Below are positions 1 through 57,112 of a DNA stretch of 64,000 bases, piece by piece. Under the pieces are notes generated by a model. It saw only the letters and a list, made by a program, of their open reading frames with translations. It was not told the DNA's origin and did no database searches. Source of the DNA: Gadus chalcogrammus (taxonomy: Eukaryota > Chordata > Actinopteri > Gadiformes > Gadidae); NCBI RefSeq assembly GCF_026213295.1, contig NC_079413.1, positions 21,174,165 to 21,238,164 of the forward strand. The letters run 5' to 3'. Each line of letters opens with the position of its first letter. Position 1 is the first letter of the stretch. A program made the position numbers and the translations under genes.

Positions 1-768
1 ACGACAAATACACTATACAACCACACATTGGCTATTTCTGCTGCTGGCAAGGGTTGAGACACCTTGCTCAAAGGCACTAAACTAAGGGCCATAGGGGTCA
101 GACCTGTGGGTGTGTGTGTGTGTGGGGGGGGGGGGGGAGAAGAGAAAGCGAGAGAGAGAGACCACTGTTCTCCACCAATCAATATTTCCTACATGGAGTC
201 CATTTGCCAGCAGGAGAGGTCGTCCTCAAAGACTTATCTTAGTACTCCAAGCGAGTAAGTGGCTACTGGTGTTGTTTTAGGAGTGTAGTTATGTTGTTTG
301 TCTCTATGGGAATGAATGGATCAGGGACGGCTGCAAGTGCACACGGTCACTGCGGAGGACATGACCATTTAAGCAACGAGTGGGGGAGAGAGAGGCGTAG
401 ATCAAATGAAAGGAAAAACGATTTCTATGTGTGTGTGTGGTGTGTGCCAAGTGCTCCATCTAGTGGTAAAAGGGAGCCACTGACAGATGGTGAAGACACT
501 GAAAAAGGCAGAGTATAGCTTTGGCCGTGAGCCCCGCCACAGGAAAAGAAAATGATGTTCACCCTCAAGCTCCCCTAGAGCAGCTCTGTTCTTGGTTACT
601 TAACAGAGTGTTCCCATGTGGCACAGGGGGGGGGGGCGAGCAGGCCGACGTGAGTGACCGCCGTGCCTCGTGGGGAAACCCAGTGATGCAGCACGAGTTC
701 CTAGATTAAATTATGCTAGCTAGCACTGCCTTCATTAACGCCACTTTAACTCAAGCATCACATGCATC

Positions 769-1115
769 GAACTGCTGTAAATTGTGTACGCCGACTACTG
801 CACTGCTGTAAAGTATGAACCCCGACCACTGCACTGTTGTAAAGTGTGAACCCCAACCACTGCACTGTTGTAAATTGTGAACCCCAACCCCTGCACTGCT
901 GTAAGGAGTGTACGCCGACCACTGTAAAGTGTGAACACCCACCGCTGCACTGCTGTAAAGTGTTTACGACAACAACTGCACTGCTGTAAAGTGTTTACGC
1001 CAACCACTGCACTGCTGTAAAGTGTTTACGACAACCACTGCACTGCTGTAAAGTGTGAACACCCACCGCTGCACTGCTGTAAAGTGTTTACGCCAACAAC
1101 TGCACTGCTGTAAAG
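769..1115. repeat. 31-bp minisatellite, left part
   Basis: About eleven units with the core ACTGCTGTAAAGTG and variants of the ending (TTTACGCCAACC, GAACCCCAACC, GAACACCCACC). It continues at 1926 after a transposon insertion. Confidence 0.85.
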
Positions 1116-1917
1116 TAGGGGTGTGACGAGATCTCGTGCCACGAGATCTCGCGAGATTAAACTCGACGATATTACCCGTCGCGCAAAAAATCGGTCTCGC
1201 GAGATTTGTGATTTATCCAAACTTCTATTTGTCGCCTGTGGGGGCAGTAATGCGCCTTTTCTACATCTAGGCTGCCAGAACCTAAAGAAGGAGAAGGAAA
1301 AGAAGAGGAGGAGAAGGAGGGGAAGCAGGGGAAGCATCGAAAGCAGCCATAAGCTGTGTTCGAAATCGTTCCCTATCACGGATATAGTGTACTATATAGG
1401 GTGCATAGGGTGCCATTTTGTAGTGGTGTTCGAATTCTCAGTGGTTAATTTCATGCACTATATAGTGCACTTAAAATACCCCAAATTTAAGTGCACATAC
1501 GATGTAGCCTACATGTTACTCCCGTATACCACAATACAATGCGGTCGTGTTTTTCCGGAGGAGAAGAAGAGGCTGAATAACCGCAAAAACTAATAAATTT
1601 AATCAAAGTACATTTTGGGTACTTTGATTTGGTTTTGCACATAATATTGTTTGCACTTGAAAAAAAGAGAATTATTTAATTTAATTTATTTTAACTGTAC
1701 TTTTATAAATTTTAGTTTTAGTTTCAATTTCATGCATGTAAAGAGTTATAATAAAACATTTCAAAATGCATGCGCGACTTGGTTTGATAAATGTCTGTTG
1801 GTCCAGTCATATATTTTGTCATTGTAGTTTTCTTAAAATCTCGTCTCGTCTCGTTCTCGTGAATCCAATATCGTGTCTCGTCTCGTCTCGTGAGCTGAGT
1901 GTATCGTCACACCCCTA
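1116..1917. mobile_element. Non-autonomous hAT element inside the minisatellite
   Basis: The 802-bp element has perfect 14-bp terminal inverted repeats, TAGGGGTGTGACGA, and is flanked by the 8-bp direct duplication CTGTAAAG (1108-1115 and 1918-1925), the hallmark of hAT insertion. The interior has ATCTCG/CGAGAT palindromic stretches near both ends and a 156-codon open frame that does not look like a transposase. Confidence 0.85.
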
Positions 1918-1925
1918 CTGTAAAG

Positions 1926-2125
1926 TGTTTACGCCAACCACTGCTGTAAAGTGTTTACGACAACCACTGCACTGCTGTAAAGTGTGAACACCCACCGCTG
2001 CACTGCTGTAAAGTGTTTACGCCAACCACTGCACTGCTGTAAAGTGTTTACGCCAACCACTGCACTACTGTAAAGTGTTTACGACAACCACTGCACTGCT
2101 GTAAAGTCTGTTCGCCGACCACCAC
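1926..2125. repeat. 31-bp minisatellite, right part
   Basis: Six to seven further units of the same minisatellite as at 769-1115, resuming directly after the 8-bp target duplication of the hAT element. Confidence 0.85.
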
Positions 2126-2583
2126 AGGCACGTGCACAATGCACATAGAAACTCAAAGAAATCACACATAATTACTTACACACAGCGGAAATCGACACAA
2201 TTGCATGTACGTGTGCGCACGCATATGCAGTTTCTGAGATGAAACGGCTGCCTTGATGGGGTCTCCACCAGATCATTACGAATTTATTAGTCTGAAATTA
2301 CATCCCATTAGAAGGCTAAGTATCTCACAGTGTGAATGTGACAAGACTGCCAAAAAGGTGAGAGAACTTGGACAACATCCCACCCTCTCTTCCTAAAACG
2401 TCCTTCTTTCCCCGCAGAGTGTAGTGGCTGTTTTGTAGCATACAATGAATTTAAGAGGTATAACAGGTAACTCCGCCCCTAACAGAACATTACCTTTAAG
2501 ATGACAACACCTGTGGACGGGGTGACCCCTATAGGCGATCCCCTTTAGGATGACAGCGGTGTCATATAGAACATCACCTTTAA
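2126..2583. other. Intronic or 3' flank of tmem104, no exon seen
   Basis: No recognised exon. From about 2485 there are repeats of a roughly 45-bp motif around CTTTAAGATGACAAC and GTCATATAGAACAT, continued at 3115-3182 beyond the inserted MITE. Confidence 0.45.
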
Positions 2584-3114
2584 AGGGACACTGTGTAATA
2601 TTTTAAGTAATTTATTACCTCAAATCAACGTATTCATTCATAAATAAATCCTCATTGGTGTAAAATTATCTCTGCCAAAAATCTCACTTATCCTCCTGAG
2701 CGAAGAATAATTAATATGTAGTTACATAGGACGGGTAAGCTTCATGGAGGCTTCCATGTTCTTCCGGTCTATGAACGGCCGAGAGAGACAAATAGCACTA
2801 CGTGGTACAGGAAATGCAAACGCGGTTTCACTCTGAGCCAGCGTGAATGAGGCTGAAATAATTCACTATCTTGCTCGAGGAGTAATTACTCATACATCAT
2901 TAGCTTACACTAATGATTCAATGCACTTTAAAATTTGTTTGAAATAACGAACCACATCATCACTCGAATGACTCGATGAGGTAGTATTGGATGTCATGAC
3001 ACAGCTTCTTGTCACATACTGCTCACTGTAGTTTTAGAACAAGCGAGCACTATTAGTTTGAATGCAATATACAATTGTACCACTAGATGGGAGTAATTTT
3101 TACACAGTGTCCCT
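2584..3114. mobile_element. TTAA-flanked MITE (piggyBac-type target)
   Basis: Perfect 15-bp terminal inverted repeats, AGGGACACTGTGTAA, enclose 531 bp and are flanked by TTAA on both sides (2580-2583, 3115-3118). TTAA duplication is typical of piggyBac-type transposition; no transposase is visible. Confidence 0.7.
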
Positions 3115-3182
3115 TTAAGATGGCAATGGTTTAATATAGAACATCTCCTTTAAGATGACAACACTGTCATATAGAACCTTAC

Positions 3183-8970
<5,788 letters not shown>

Positions 8971-10333
8971 GGTTCACCTCGTACGAGATCACTGCCTGTC
9001 AGGGACAATACTTTACAATACAGTACCATGCATCTATAAACTGACATGCACATTAACACATGCACACTTGTTCCCTGATATCGCCTTCGAGGTGAACACT
9101 TGTTGTTGTCATGTTAAATACATGATGTGTCAGGATGTAAACATCAATATCAGCCAATAGATGCCACGTATGAGTTTGACGACCAGCAACAGCCTCTGTG
9201 GATCCGAGTGCATGTCACTCCATTGACATTGACGTTTGTCTCCATAATGTAGACAAACGAACTCGGCAAGACATACAGTAGTCGCCCGACATTTGGACAC
9301 AATAATAAAAAAATCCTCACCTCACTTTTAATCACTTCCAGTTGGGCTTGCTAGCTGCGATGCTAACAGGATGCTAGCAGGATGCTCCTGGTTTGTCTAG
9401 GAGGAAGCCAACCTAGAGAGCTAGCCTACTCAACACAGCCCGAGGCGACATCGTTTAAGTGTCGTTTGAGGATGGAGTATTGAAACGAAAGCCATACGTC
9501 AGTAGTTTAGAGTCCCACGGGTGTCCAGTAATTGTAATAACACCCAGTAAAGTTAGCTGTCAAATGCAAAGATGTTCAAAAAGCATGGGGTCCTTCAGGT
9601 GTTCACTCATGCATCGACCTTGCGGCGGCCGATGCGAATACACCTCTCTTCAAACTGGATTATTCTTATCCGTGGAAAACTTATGATTCCTCTTCGGGTA
9701 CTTTTTGTTTAATTATTTGTTCTCTGATGGCAAGTCACTGAATCAAAAGAGTTTTAAATGCTGATCAACGTGAAGCTCCGCCCGCACAAGTTACAACTGG
9801 ACGATAAAGCGACTCTCCCTCCTTCTCAGCGTTGGTCATGTGACCACCAGAGCAGCAATATTTACATTCCAAATAAATATTACAAATATTTTAAATTTTA
9901 GAATATTATGCATTTTTCCGTTACGTAAAATAAATGCGTAGCTTGGATGTTAAATAAAAAATATTTATGTATTGTTTTGGTCAAAGTCAATAAGAAGGCC
10001 CATTTATTTATGAACTTTCTGGACTTTTATTTGTTGTTGCGTTATGTCTGGTCCCAATCTGATATCAGCAGAATGCATTACACCTATGCTTCGTTAAAAC
10101 GTACACGTATCGTCTGTTTGAATAATACCGTAACAATGTAGGCAACAGAGTTTGGCCACAGTGAGCCTTTCCGCTCTAAAGTCCAGGATGCGAAGAAGAA
10201 GGAATCGTTCAGCGGATGGATTGGAAAGAAGTTCTTTTTTAAACCCTTGGATCGCCTTGATCCGGAACGATCATAGCCGGGAACGTATTTGTTTTGGATA
10301 ACTGTAGTAGAGACACTTGCAATAATTACAGAG
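8971..10333. other. Head-to-head spacer between tmem104 and tmem220
   Basis: This 1.36-kb spacer separates the tmem104 ATG (minus) from the tmem220 ATG (plus), so it must contain both 5' UTRs and promoters and may be bidirectional. I see no TATA box with a clear downstream exon, no recognised repeat and no convincing ORF. Confidence 0.5.
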
Positions 10334-11785
10334 ATGAACGGAGACTGCAGAGGGATCACCAACAAATGTATTTTGGTTTTGTGGCAAGTTTGCAATGTGT
10401 GCATGTCTGTATTTTTCGCTCTTGCAGCCTATGTACAGGTGAGTGGTTCTGGCTCCACAGTGCCTTGTTGTGTCGGACTTTCGATTGACATTAATATTTA
10501 ATTTTCCTTTTATATAGATCAATGATCCCGACGCAGGGCTGTGGATGGTAAGACCGTTGTTAGGCTTTGAAAATCTGCAAATCACATTCAATCAACGTTT
10601 TCGTTTACAAGATGGCTCTTTTCAGGTTGGATACGCCGTTCCTGCAACTCTTTGTATAACTATCGGGCTGAAACCCCAGGTGACAGGTAAAGAAACAACT
10701 CACAGTGATCTATTATTATTATTAGTTGACAAGAGTTGACTTAGTACAAAGTCCTTCAATCCTCGAAACGACCCAGTGACAGTGAGGGAGGTATCCATGC
10801 CAAAAGCGCCATCAAGTGGCCAAAAAGCTTTCACTGCACATTATGTTAAACATTCAGTTCAATCCGTTTGACTCTAACAGAGGTCAACTGTTCTTCTTCT
10901 AACCAATAATATTGTAATGACAATATTCTCGATCATTTTCAGAATGGTTGGCGTGGAGGAAGATTGCTGATCTCCACGTGATGGTTTCGACCGCCGTGCT
11001 GGGCATGTTGGGCTGGACCTTATATAGAGAACGCATCACCAATTTGTTCCAGCAAGAGGAGGGGAGGTGTGTTATGTTGCATTGATTTCTATCGACCCCT
11101 GAGTTTAAACGGGGGACCTGTGGTATTAGTATAGGGCATCGTGGCAGAACTGTCTTCATGTAATAGCATAGAATAGTATGTAGGAGGACTACCCTGCAGA
11201 ATACAGCCCATAATAATGTCTCTCATTAACAAACACATGAAGAATAAAATCTCCAATTCTTGCATCAGATACATACTTATTTCTATACAACTACAACTTA
11301 TTAAACACTAGCATTCTGCCTCATCTTTTATTTTAGGGATGTTCTAGAAAATAAGACTCTTACATCATAATTGATGCATGTCTTTCAAACAGTGTTATTC
11401 TGGAGCCTTGTCTTAATAGGTACGCATGAGGCTGATATTTTTAATAGCGAACCCTGCTGTTGTTATAACCACTTTTTTTCCCTCTTTTTTCCCTCTAGAG
11501 AATTTTCCGGACTAGTGCTGACTGTAATCTGGCTTCTGTTGTGTCGCCACTCCGGAAGGTTGGGTAGATATTTCCTGATTAATTTAAAACAGAACAATTT
11601 ATATTTTTCTTTTTAACTGAATGTTGCTTTTACGATTGTGTGTTCTCACCAGAGGGCCTGTTGGAATTCTGCGAGTGTCCACTGCCACAGCCATCACAGT
11701 CTTCCCCTTTGTAGCGTGGATGTACTACTACCACAACAAGGAGCTCACAGCCAACTGGCCCTCGCACTGTCAGACGGCCATCTAG
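10334..11785 (+). CDS. tmem220: Transmembrane protein 220
   Basis: Six exons, 10334-10438, 10518-10547, 10626-10686, 10943-11066, 11499-11558 and 11653-11785, join to 513 nt (170 residues plus stop). The INDPDAGLWM segment, the GLKPQVT segment, the EFSGLVLT helix and the C-terminal WPSHCQTAI identify TMEM220, a small multi-pass membrane protein of unknown function. About five hydrophobic stretches are visible (near residues 13-35, 46-62, 77-95, 110-124, 138-153). Length agrees with the family (human about 160). All introns are GT-AG and the phases agree. The ATG used gives an N-terminus like the family's, and no better upstream ATG joins in frame. It lies next to sco1 on the same strand, as in the human SCO1-TMEM220 neighbourhood, although ADPRM is absent. 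Confidence 0.93.
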
Positions 11786-11870
11786 AGCCCACCTCCCTGC
11801 CTGTTTACTTTTTAGATAATATACGACTCTTAATCAAGGCGATCATGCACTTTCAAAACAACATTGGGAC

Positions 11871-11876
11871 ATTAAA
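11871..11876 (+). terminator. Polyadenylation signal of tmem220 (ATTAAA)
   Basis: ATTAAA lies 86 nt after the tmem220 stop codon and is followed by GT/TCT-rich sequence. This is the common variant hexamer at a usual distance; the cleavage site itself is not determined. Confidence 0.55.
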
Positions 11877-12396
11877 CTGTTCTTCTCTAAAGCCTCTTTA
11901 ATGTTTCTATGAACTGCAACGAGTCAGAATCTGAAAGTATTACGCAGTACAGAAATGTGTGGAATCCTAATTAATAGATATTAGTTAATCTAGATATGAA
12001 CAGCATACAGCTCTACCCTCAGTATATATGACAGAAACATTGCAGGATATAGGAATATCAAATAAGAATAGTTTACAAGAATAGTAAGTCTACAGTGTAC
12101 TTCATGGTGTCAGTGTCTTTTGAAAACATTGAAAACAACCGCAATACATAAACCCGCCGCTAGATGTCCCCAGTGAGTAATAATATCCAACGACAGCATA
12201 GAATGACGCAACATCCGGTACGTGCGAACAGCGAGCGCGGATCTTAGATCAGTTTATTTACCAGAAGTTGTGGTCAGAATGCAGTCCGAAAAAATACATA
12301 AACTGACCCAGGGCCGGCTTAGTCTAGACTCGACACACGTTGTGTAAACTGACATCTACTTCCTTGTCGGACGCGACAGTTTCTGGCATCATAGAC

Positions 12397-16590
<4,194 letters not shown>

Positions 16591-17149
16591 AGACTGGACC
16601 GACCTGCTCAGGAGAACCCCAGGCCATCACCAGGGACTGAATCTCCCGACTCCTGACTGATGATCACACGCTATGATAACAAATGACCAATGATTATTCA
16701 GATGCTTATTTTCTATGTATTTATTTTTTTAAGAAAAAGCGGTTGTGTGGGTGGACTGCAGTGGTCTTATGGATGGCGGGTTTGTTGCTGCCCCTCCGGC
16801 GTGGATTAGAAGTTAAATCAAAGATAACTCAACCATGAAGTCTGATACACTTTAGAACGCTGGCTGCGTCAGAAGAATGCAATGTAATGGCAGATTGCCT
16901 TCACCGTAGGTTGCAGCTAATGCCTGGAGCTTTGGGCAGTGAAATAAACACTACCACAACCAGCTTAAAAAAGATGGACCCCATTTCATGATAAAAGTGC
17001 AATTTTGAAGAAAAGAAGAACTGTTTTTGTTCATTGTAATCACTGTCTTTTTTTTTCGCGATGTTTTGCATTGTTTCTGCACTACTGGCCATCTTGATAA
17101 AGGGTTTAACTATTTTCGTTTCAGTTATTTTTGTTCTGAGATTTAAGAA

Positions 17150-17155
17150 AATAAA
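17150..17155 (+). terminator. Candidate polyadenylation signal of sco1 (AATAAA)
   Basis: AATAAA occurs 560 nt after the sco1 stop. An earlier AATAAA at 16943-16948, 353 nt after the stop, is an equally possible signal, so two 3' ends may exist. Confidence 0.45.
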
Positions 17156-17159
17156 AAAG

Positions 17160-19896
<2,737 letters not shown>

Positions 19897-19902
19897 TATA
19901 AA
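19897..19902 (+). promoter_or_regulatory. Candidate TATA box and noncoding first exon of MYH-A
   Basis: TATAAA at 19897-19902 is followed, about 150 nt on, by CTCAG|GTAAGC, a strong donor at 20052. A noncoding first exon of about 19925-20051 would splice to the acceptor CACCAG at 20513, twelve bases before the MYH-A ATG. MYH genes usually have such noncoding first exons. This is inferred from sequence and position only. Confidence 0.4.
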
Positions 19903-20104
19903 GACTGTCAAAATCTCGTTAGGCTCAGGGCATCTCTATGGCACACTGAGTATTGAATAGGAATAAACCAAGAGAGCGATAATCATCTTTCAGACAGCTT
20001 TTAGAAACCCTTTCTGGATTCTGTCAAACCTTTTCGTTTTGGGACACTCAGGTAAGCGCTATTCACCTCTTTTTTAGAAAGAAATACAAAAATGTACATT
20101 ACTT

Positions 20105-20185
20105 TTTTGTGGTTGTGTCTATCTCAATGGGTAGAGCATGGGATTAACATAACCAGGGTTGGGGGTTATATTCCCATTGGGGCCC
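20105..20185 (+). mobile_element. Probable SINE head in MYH-A 5' intron
   Basis: A-box-like ATCTCAATGGGTAGAGCA and a degenerate B box GGTTATATTCCC at tRNA-like spacing. Tail not seen. Confidence 0.4.
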
Positions 20186-20525
20186 CCCCATGCTAAACAT
20201 CTATACTATTTTGTGGCATTTAAAATGTATACTATAAAAATGGCATTTATATTTCGTTAGCCTCTGGCATAATTTGCCGAATTTGGCCAAGAGTCATATT
20301 TTTGGCCAAAGTCAAACCTAACTCTACTCTCCTACTGCTGCTGATTCACTGTGCTTCATTGGCTGTAGGCCTATCCTAAGCCAAGGATGGATCCATTGTA
20401 TTTATGTTAAGTCATTGATAATGAGCTTCGATCTAAAATGAGAATGAGATCAAGCAGAGCATATATTACACCCAGTAAAAACGTATTTAAGATTGTTCCA
20501 CGGTCCACACCAGGTCTAGTAGGAT

Positions 20526-35850
<15,325 letters not shown>

Positions 35851-36089
35851 GAAAAGTATATTCTCAGTGCTCTTGTGTTTCTGAATGTAATAGAATGAGT
35901 TCTGGCTTTTTTTTGTTTGTTTAGAGAATACAGTGTATTTCGAATTTATTGGAGAAATATAATGCAATTTGGCACATGTACACAATACATATGCCTTTAC
36001 TTATATATGTGGTTCAACAGTAGGTATAATATAAATACAATGTTTATTGTGTGTTAAAGTGTTTCCTTGCGTTTTTTTTGTGAGAGATT

Positions 36090-36095
36090 AATAAA
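36090..36095 (+). terminator. Polyadenylation signal of MYH-A (AATAAA)
   Basis: AATAAA lies 240 nt after the MYH-A stop and is followed by TGTTTGTC, a GT-rich downstream element. It is the first canonical hexamer after the stop. Confidence 0.6.
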
Positions 36096-36099
36096 TGTT

Positions 36100-38180
36100 T
36101 GTCAAAGTATAGGTCAGGTATCAAGTTGCACAATGTATCAAATTACCTATCGTTTCTCAATTATCTGAATATATATATGTATATATATACATAAATATTT
36201 ATCACATATCAATCTATAATAATATATATGAAATCAAATAGCAGTGAGACTGTTTGTTTCCTGTGTGAATTTGATATGCATTGCTGTCATAAAGGGTTAA
36301 TATTTATCACACCACATAAAATATGTTATACATCCATGTGTATAACGCACAGGCTTAGGGTGGAGCCTGACTGCCTGTATGGGGTTACTACAGGTCATCT
36401 TAGAATAACATCCACAGCTCAACAGATTCCAATATCGATAACACAATTATTTCATCTCTGAGATTAGCCCTCCTCCAACCGAGACAAGAGCACGATTTCA
36501 CGATGCTAATTAACTTCGGCAGAAGCTATTTCCACACCATGAAATATGAACCGCAGATAAGAAGAAAAATAAATGATTATCTTATTCATCTTTCTCTAGT
36601 CAGTCTTATCCGCATTGCTAAGCAAATGGTTGACATACATAACGTCGTTTTGAGTGAATATCATGAAATCATGAAAATGACAGTAATCAGTCAGCTAATC
36701 AACCACCAGTCTGAATGATAGTCGCAGTAGCAGTGGCAGCTGTTCGCCACCAGAGGGTGCCATCTCGAAGTCAAGCAACCATCAAACAAAATATAAATAA
36801 CATTATACTGTTGAATAAATATAATATACGTACGAGTTAATGAAGAAATTATTTTTTCTTTGAAAATGACACTGGGGCCATCCATGCCGTCCAACTCAAT
36901 ATACAAGCAAAATCACACGAGAGAGAGAACTGTTACTGTATCAGCACTCCCAATCCTGAAGCTGCTGCACTGAGGCTGTGGTCAGCGTACTCATTAAACT
37001 TACGGAATCACGGCCGTTATTTCGCTTTTAGGCTTTTATTCAACAGTTCTTCAAGATCCAGTTATCAGTAAGCGACAACATATTCAGATTGGTTTACTTC
37101 ATTCACTCATTCATCATTAATCTTGCTCCGCAAACACAAATAGTTCGGCAGCGGGACATCTATCTGGACTGTTGCCAGGCAACACAAATAATTTTCCTAG
37201 CACGCTACTTTGTGACACGTTACCGCAGGCCAGCGTCTTTGTATCATGAACATTAATCCGTATCTGTTTCCATATTGTACAACAAATATTGTACAACCAA
37301 TGAAAGAGTCTGTTGTCAGTCGCTTCAGGGGAGTTAACAGCTTATGGTCGCTAAGAGACAGTTATGATATACACCTGTGAAGCGGAGTGATACATCATTT
37401 GTTAAAAGGCACACCGCGGTTATATTCTTCATTAGCATCTTGTCCAATCAAATTACTCTGTCTGAATATACATATATATATATATCTTAAATTAATGTTT
37501 AATTAAGCATATTGATGATAATATAAGTGCATATATAGAAGGAACAACTCTGAACACATACAGTGTACGTATTGAGGCAGTTGTTAGTGCGATTAAATAT
37601 TTGTACAGTAGCCTACTCTGTCCAAGATAGTTACTCACGGCACAGCTTTCTTGGGAACCATGGAGATATTCAGGAGGTTTCCTGGTCCTCTTGGTAGAAA
37701 TTGGCTTACACCAGAGAAATACTTTGCTATTACGTTAATTGACAAATTAAAACTCTTGGAAACATATTAAAATCAACATATTTGAGCCTAATTAAGCAAC
37801 GAATCCACATGCATCCCATGTCGTCACCGGTGTGACCATGGTTGGATGTTGTGACACGTGATGCTGTTCTAAATGCCCGTTATTTCTAAATATTAGTCGG
37901 CTTTAGATTTTATAAAGATAAAATAAAACATTTATACGTTTTTAGGTAATATTTGAGTCTACATTAGTAATTATTCCAGCGCAATCAGTATAGCCTCATA
38001 ATCAAACAAATCACTCACTCTGCATAATGGTTTCCTTTCATTACAACATCATGTCAATTAAATTTGAATAAATCTATTGTCTGCTTATAAATCAAAACAT
38101 TATCAATTGGAGGCCTTTATTTAACTGATAAAAACTGTTTGGCATTCAACAACAAAATCAAGTAATCCATTCGAAATATT
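36100..38180. other. Spacer between the 3' ends of MYH-A and MYH-B
   Basis: No gene, SINE or tandem array was recognised here apart from short (TA)n-rich stretches near 36165-36195 and 37465-37485. Both genes end into this spacer, so it contains only terminal sequence and AT-rich DNA. Confidence 0.5.
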
Positions 38181-38183
38181 TGT

Positions 38184-38193
38184 TTTATTTATT
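38184..38193 (-). terminator. Polyadenylation signal of MYH-B (two overlapping AATAAA)
   Basis: On the minus strand AATAAATAAA contains two overlapping AATAAA hexamers about 175 nt after the MYH-B stop, a normal 3' UTR length for MYH genes. Confidence 0.6.
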
Positions 38194-38367
38194 ACAATTA
38201 ATGGCAACATCCAAACATGACATTATAACAGTAACAGTAATTTAATGTCACAATAAAAGCCAGTATAATAAATGTTCCATATATTATTTCTTTACATTCA
38301 TTTTTAGACATTTTAGCACAGAATAGGGATCCTTCCATTGCCTTCTGCTTCAACCCAACATGGAGTT

Positions 38368-56597
<18,230 letters not shown>

Positions 56598-56857
56598 GGT
56601 TTAACCTTGAAGACGAAGATCTGGGAGGAAACATTCTATAGCTATTATCTTTTCAGTGATTCAGAGTGTGTTTGTATCCAGACTTGTGTGTGTACAGCCA
56701 AAATAGACAAGCTTACAGTGAATCTTGGTACATTTACAGTATGGAATATGAAAAAACGACAATGGTGAAAAATAAACGTGGCATTTACTGAAATGGAATA
56801 GAAACCGGTAACAAGAAATCAATAGCATTAGATCAAAAGAGACAGACCTGGACCTAC

Positions 56858-56905
56858 CTTGATGCAGAAGGAATACATTGCCGTAACCCCAGAGTCCCTT
56901 TTATA
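56858..56905 (-). promoter_or_regulatory. Core promoter and short noncoding exon 1 of MYH-B
   Basis: TATAAAAGGG at 56905-56896 is a near-ideal TATA box on the minus strand. About 40 nt on, GCATCAAG|GTAGGT forms a good donor (exon end 56858). It would join the acceptor TCCTCCCAG before 56620, giving 23 nt of further 5' UTR ahead of the ATG at 56597. The first exon would be only some 15-30 nt. Transcript evidence is lacking. Confidence 0.6.
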
Positions 56906-57102
56906 CCGAACCAGTGTCATCATCACCAAAGCCTTTAAAGTCTTAGTCAGATAACGTAAAGTCCTCCTTCGCCCCCCCCCCCACCATTGTACTCGCCCTG
57001 TAAAGCCCTTCTTTTTTTACACAGCCCCTGTTCTGCTGGGTTTACACAAGCCTGCCGCTCGCCACCAGGGATCAGTTAATTAAGAGACACTTGTAGTTGC
57101 GG

Positions 57103-57112
57103 TTATATATAG
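57103..57112. promoter_or_regulatory. Candidate MEF2 site upstream of MYH-B
   Basis: TTATATATAG fits the MEF2 consensus YTAWWWWTAR on both strands and lies about 200 bp upstream of the MYH-B TATA box, a typical place for a muscle-gene MEF2 element. Such AT-rich matches also occur by chance. Confidence 0.35.

Noticed and set aside
1123..1593. 156-codon open frame in the first hAT element
   Set aside because: No likeness to a hAT transposase, Arg/Lys-rich low-complexity stretch, and the element is short and non-autonomous.
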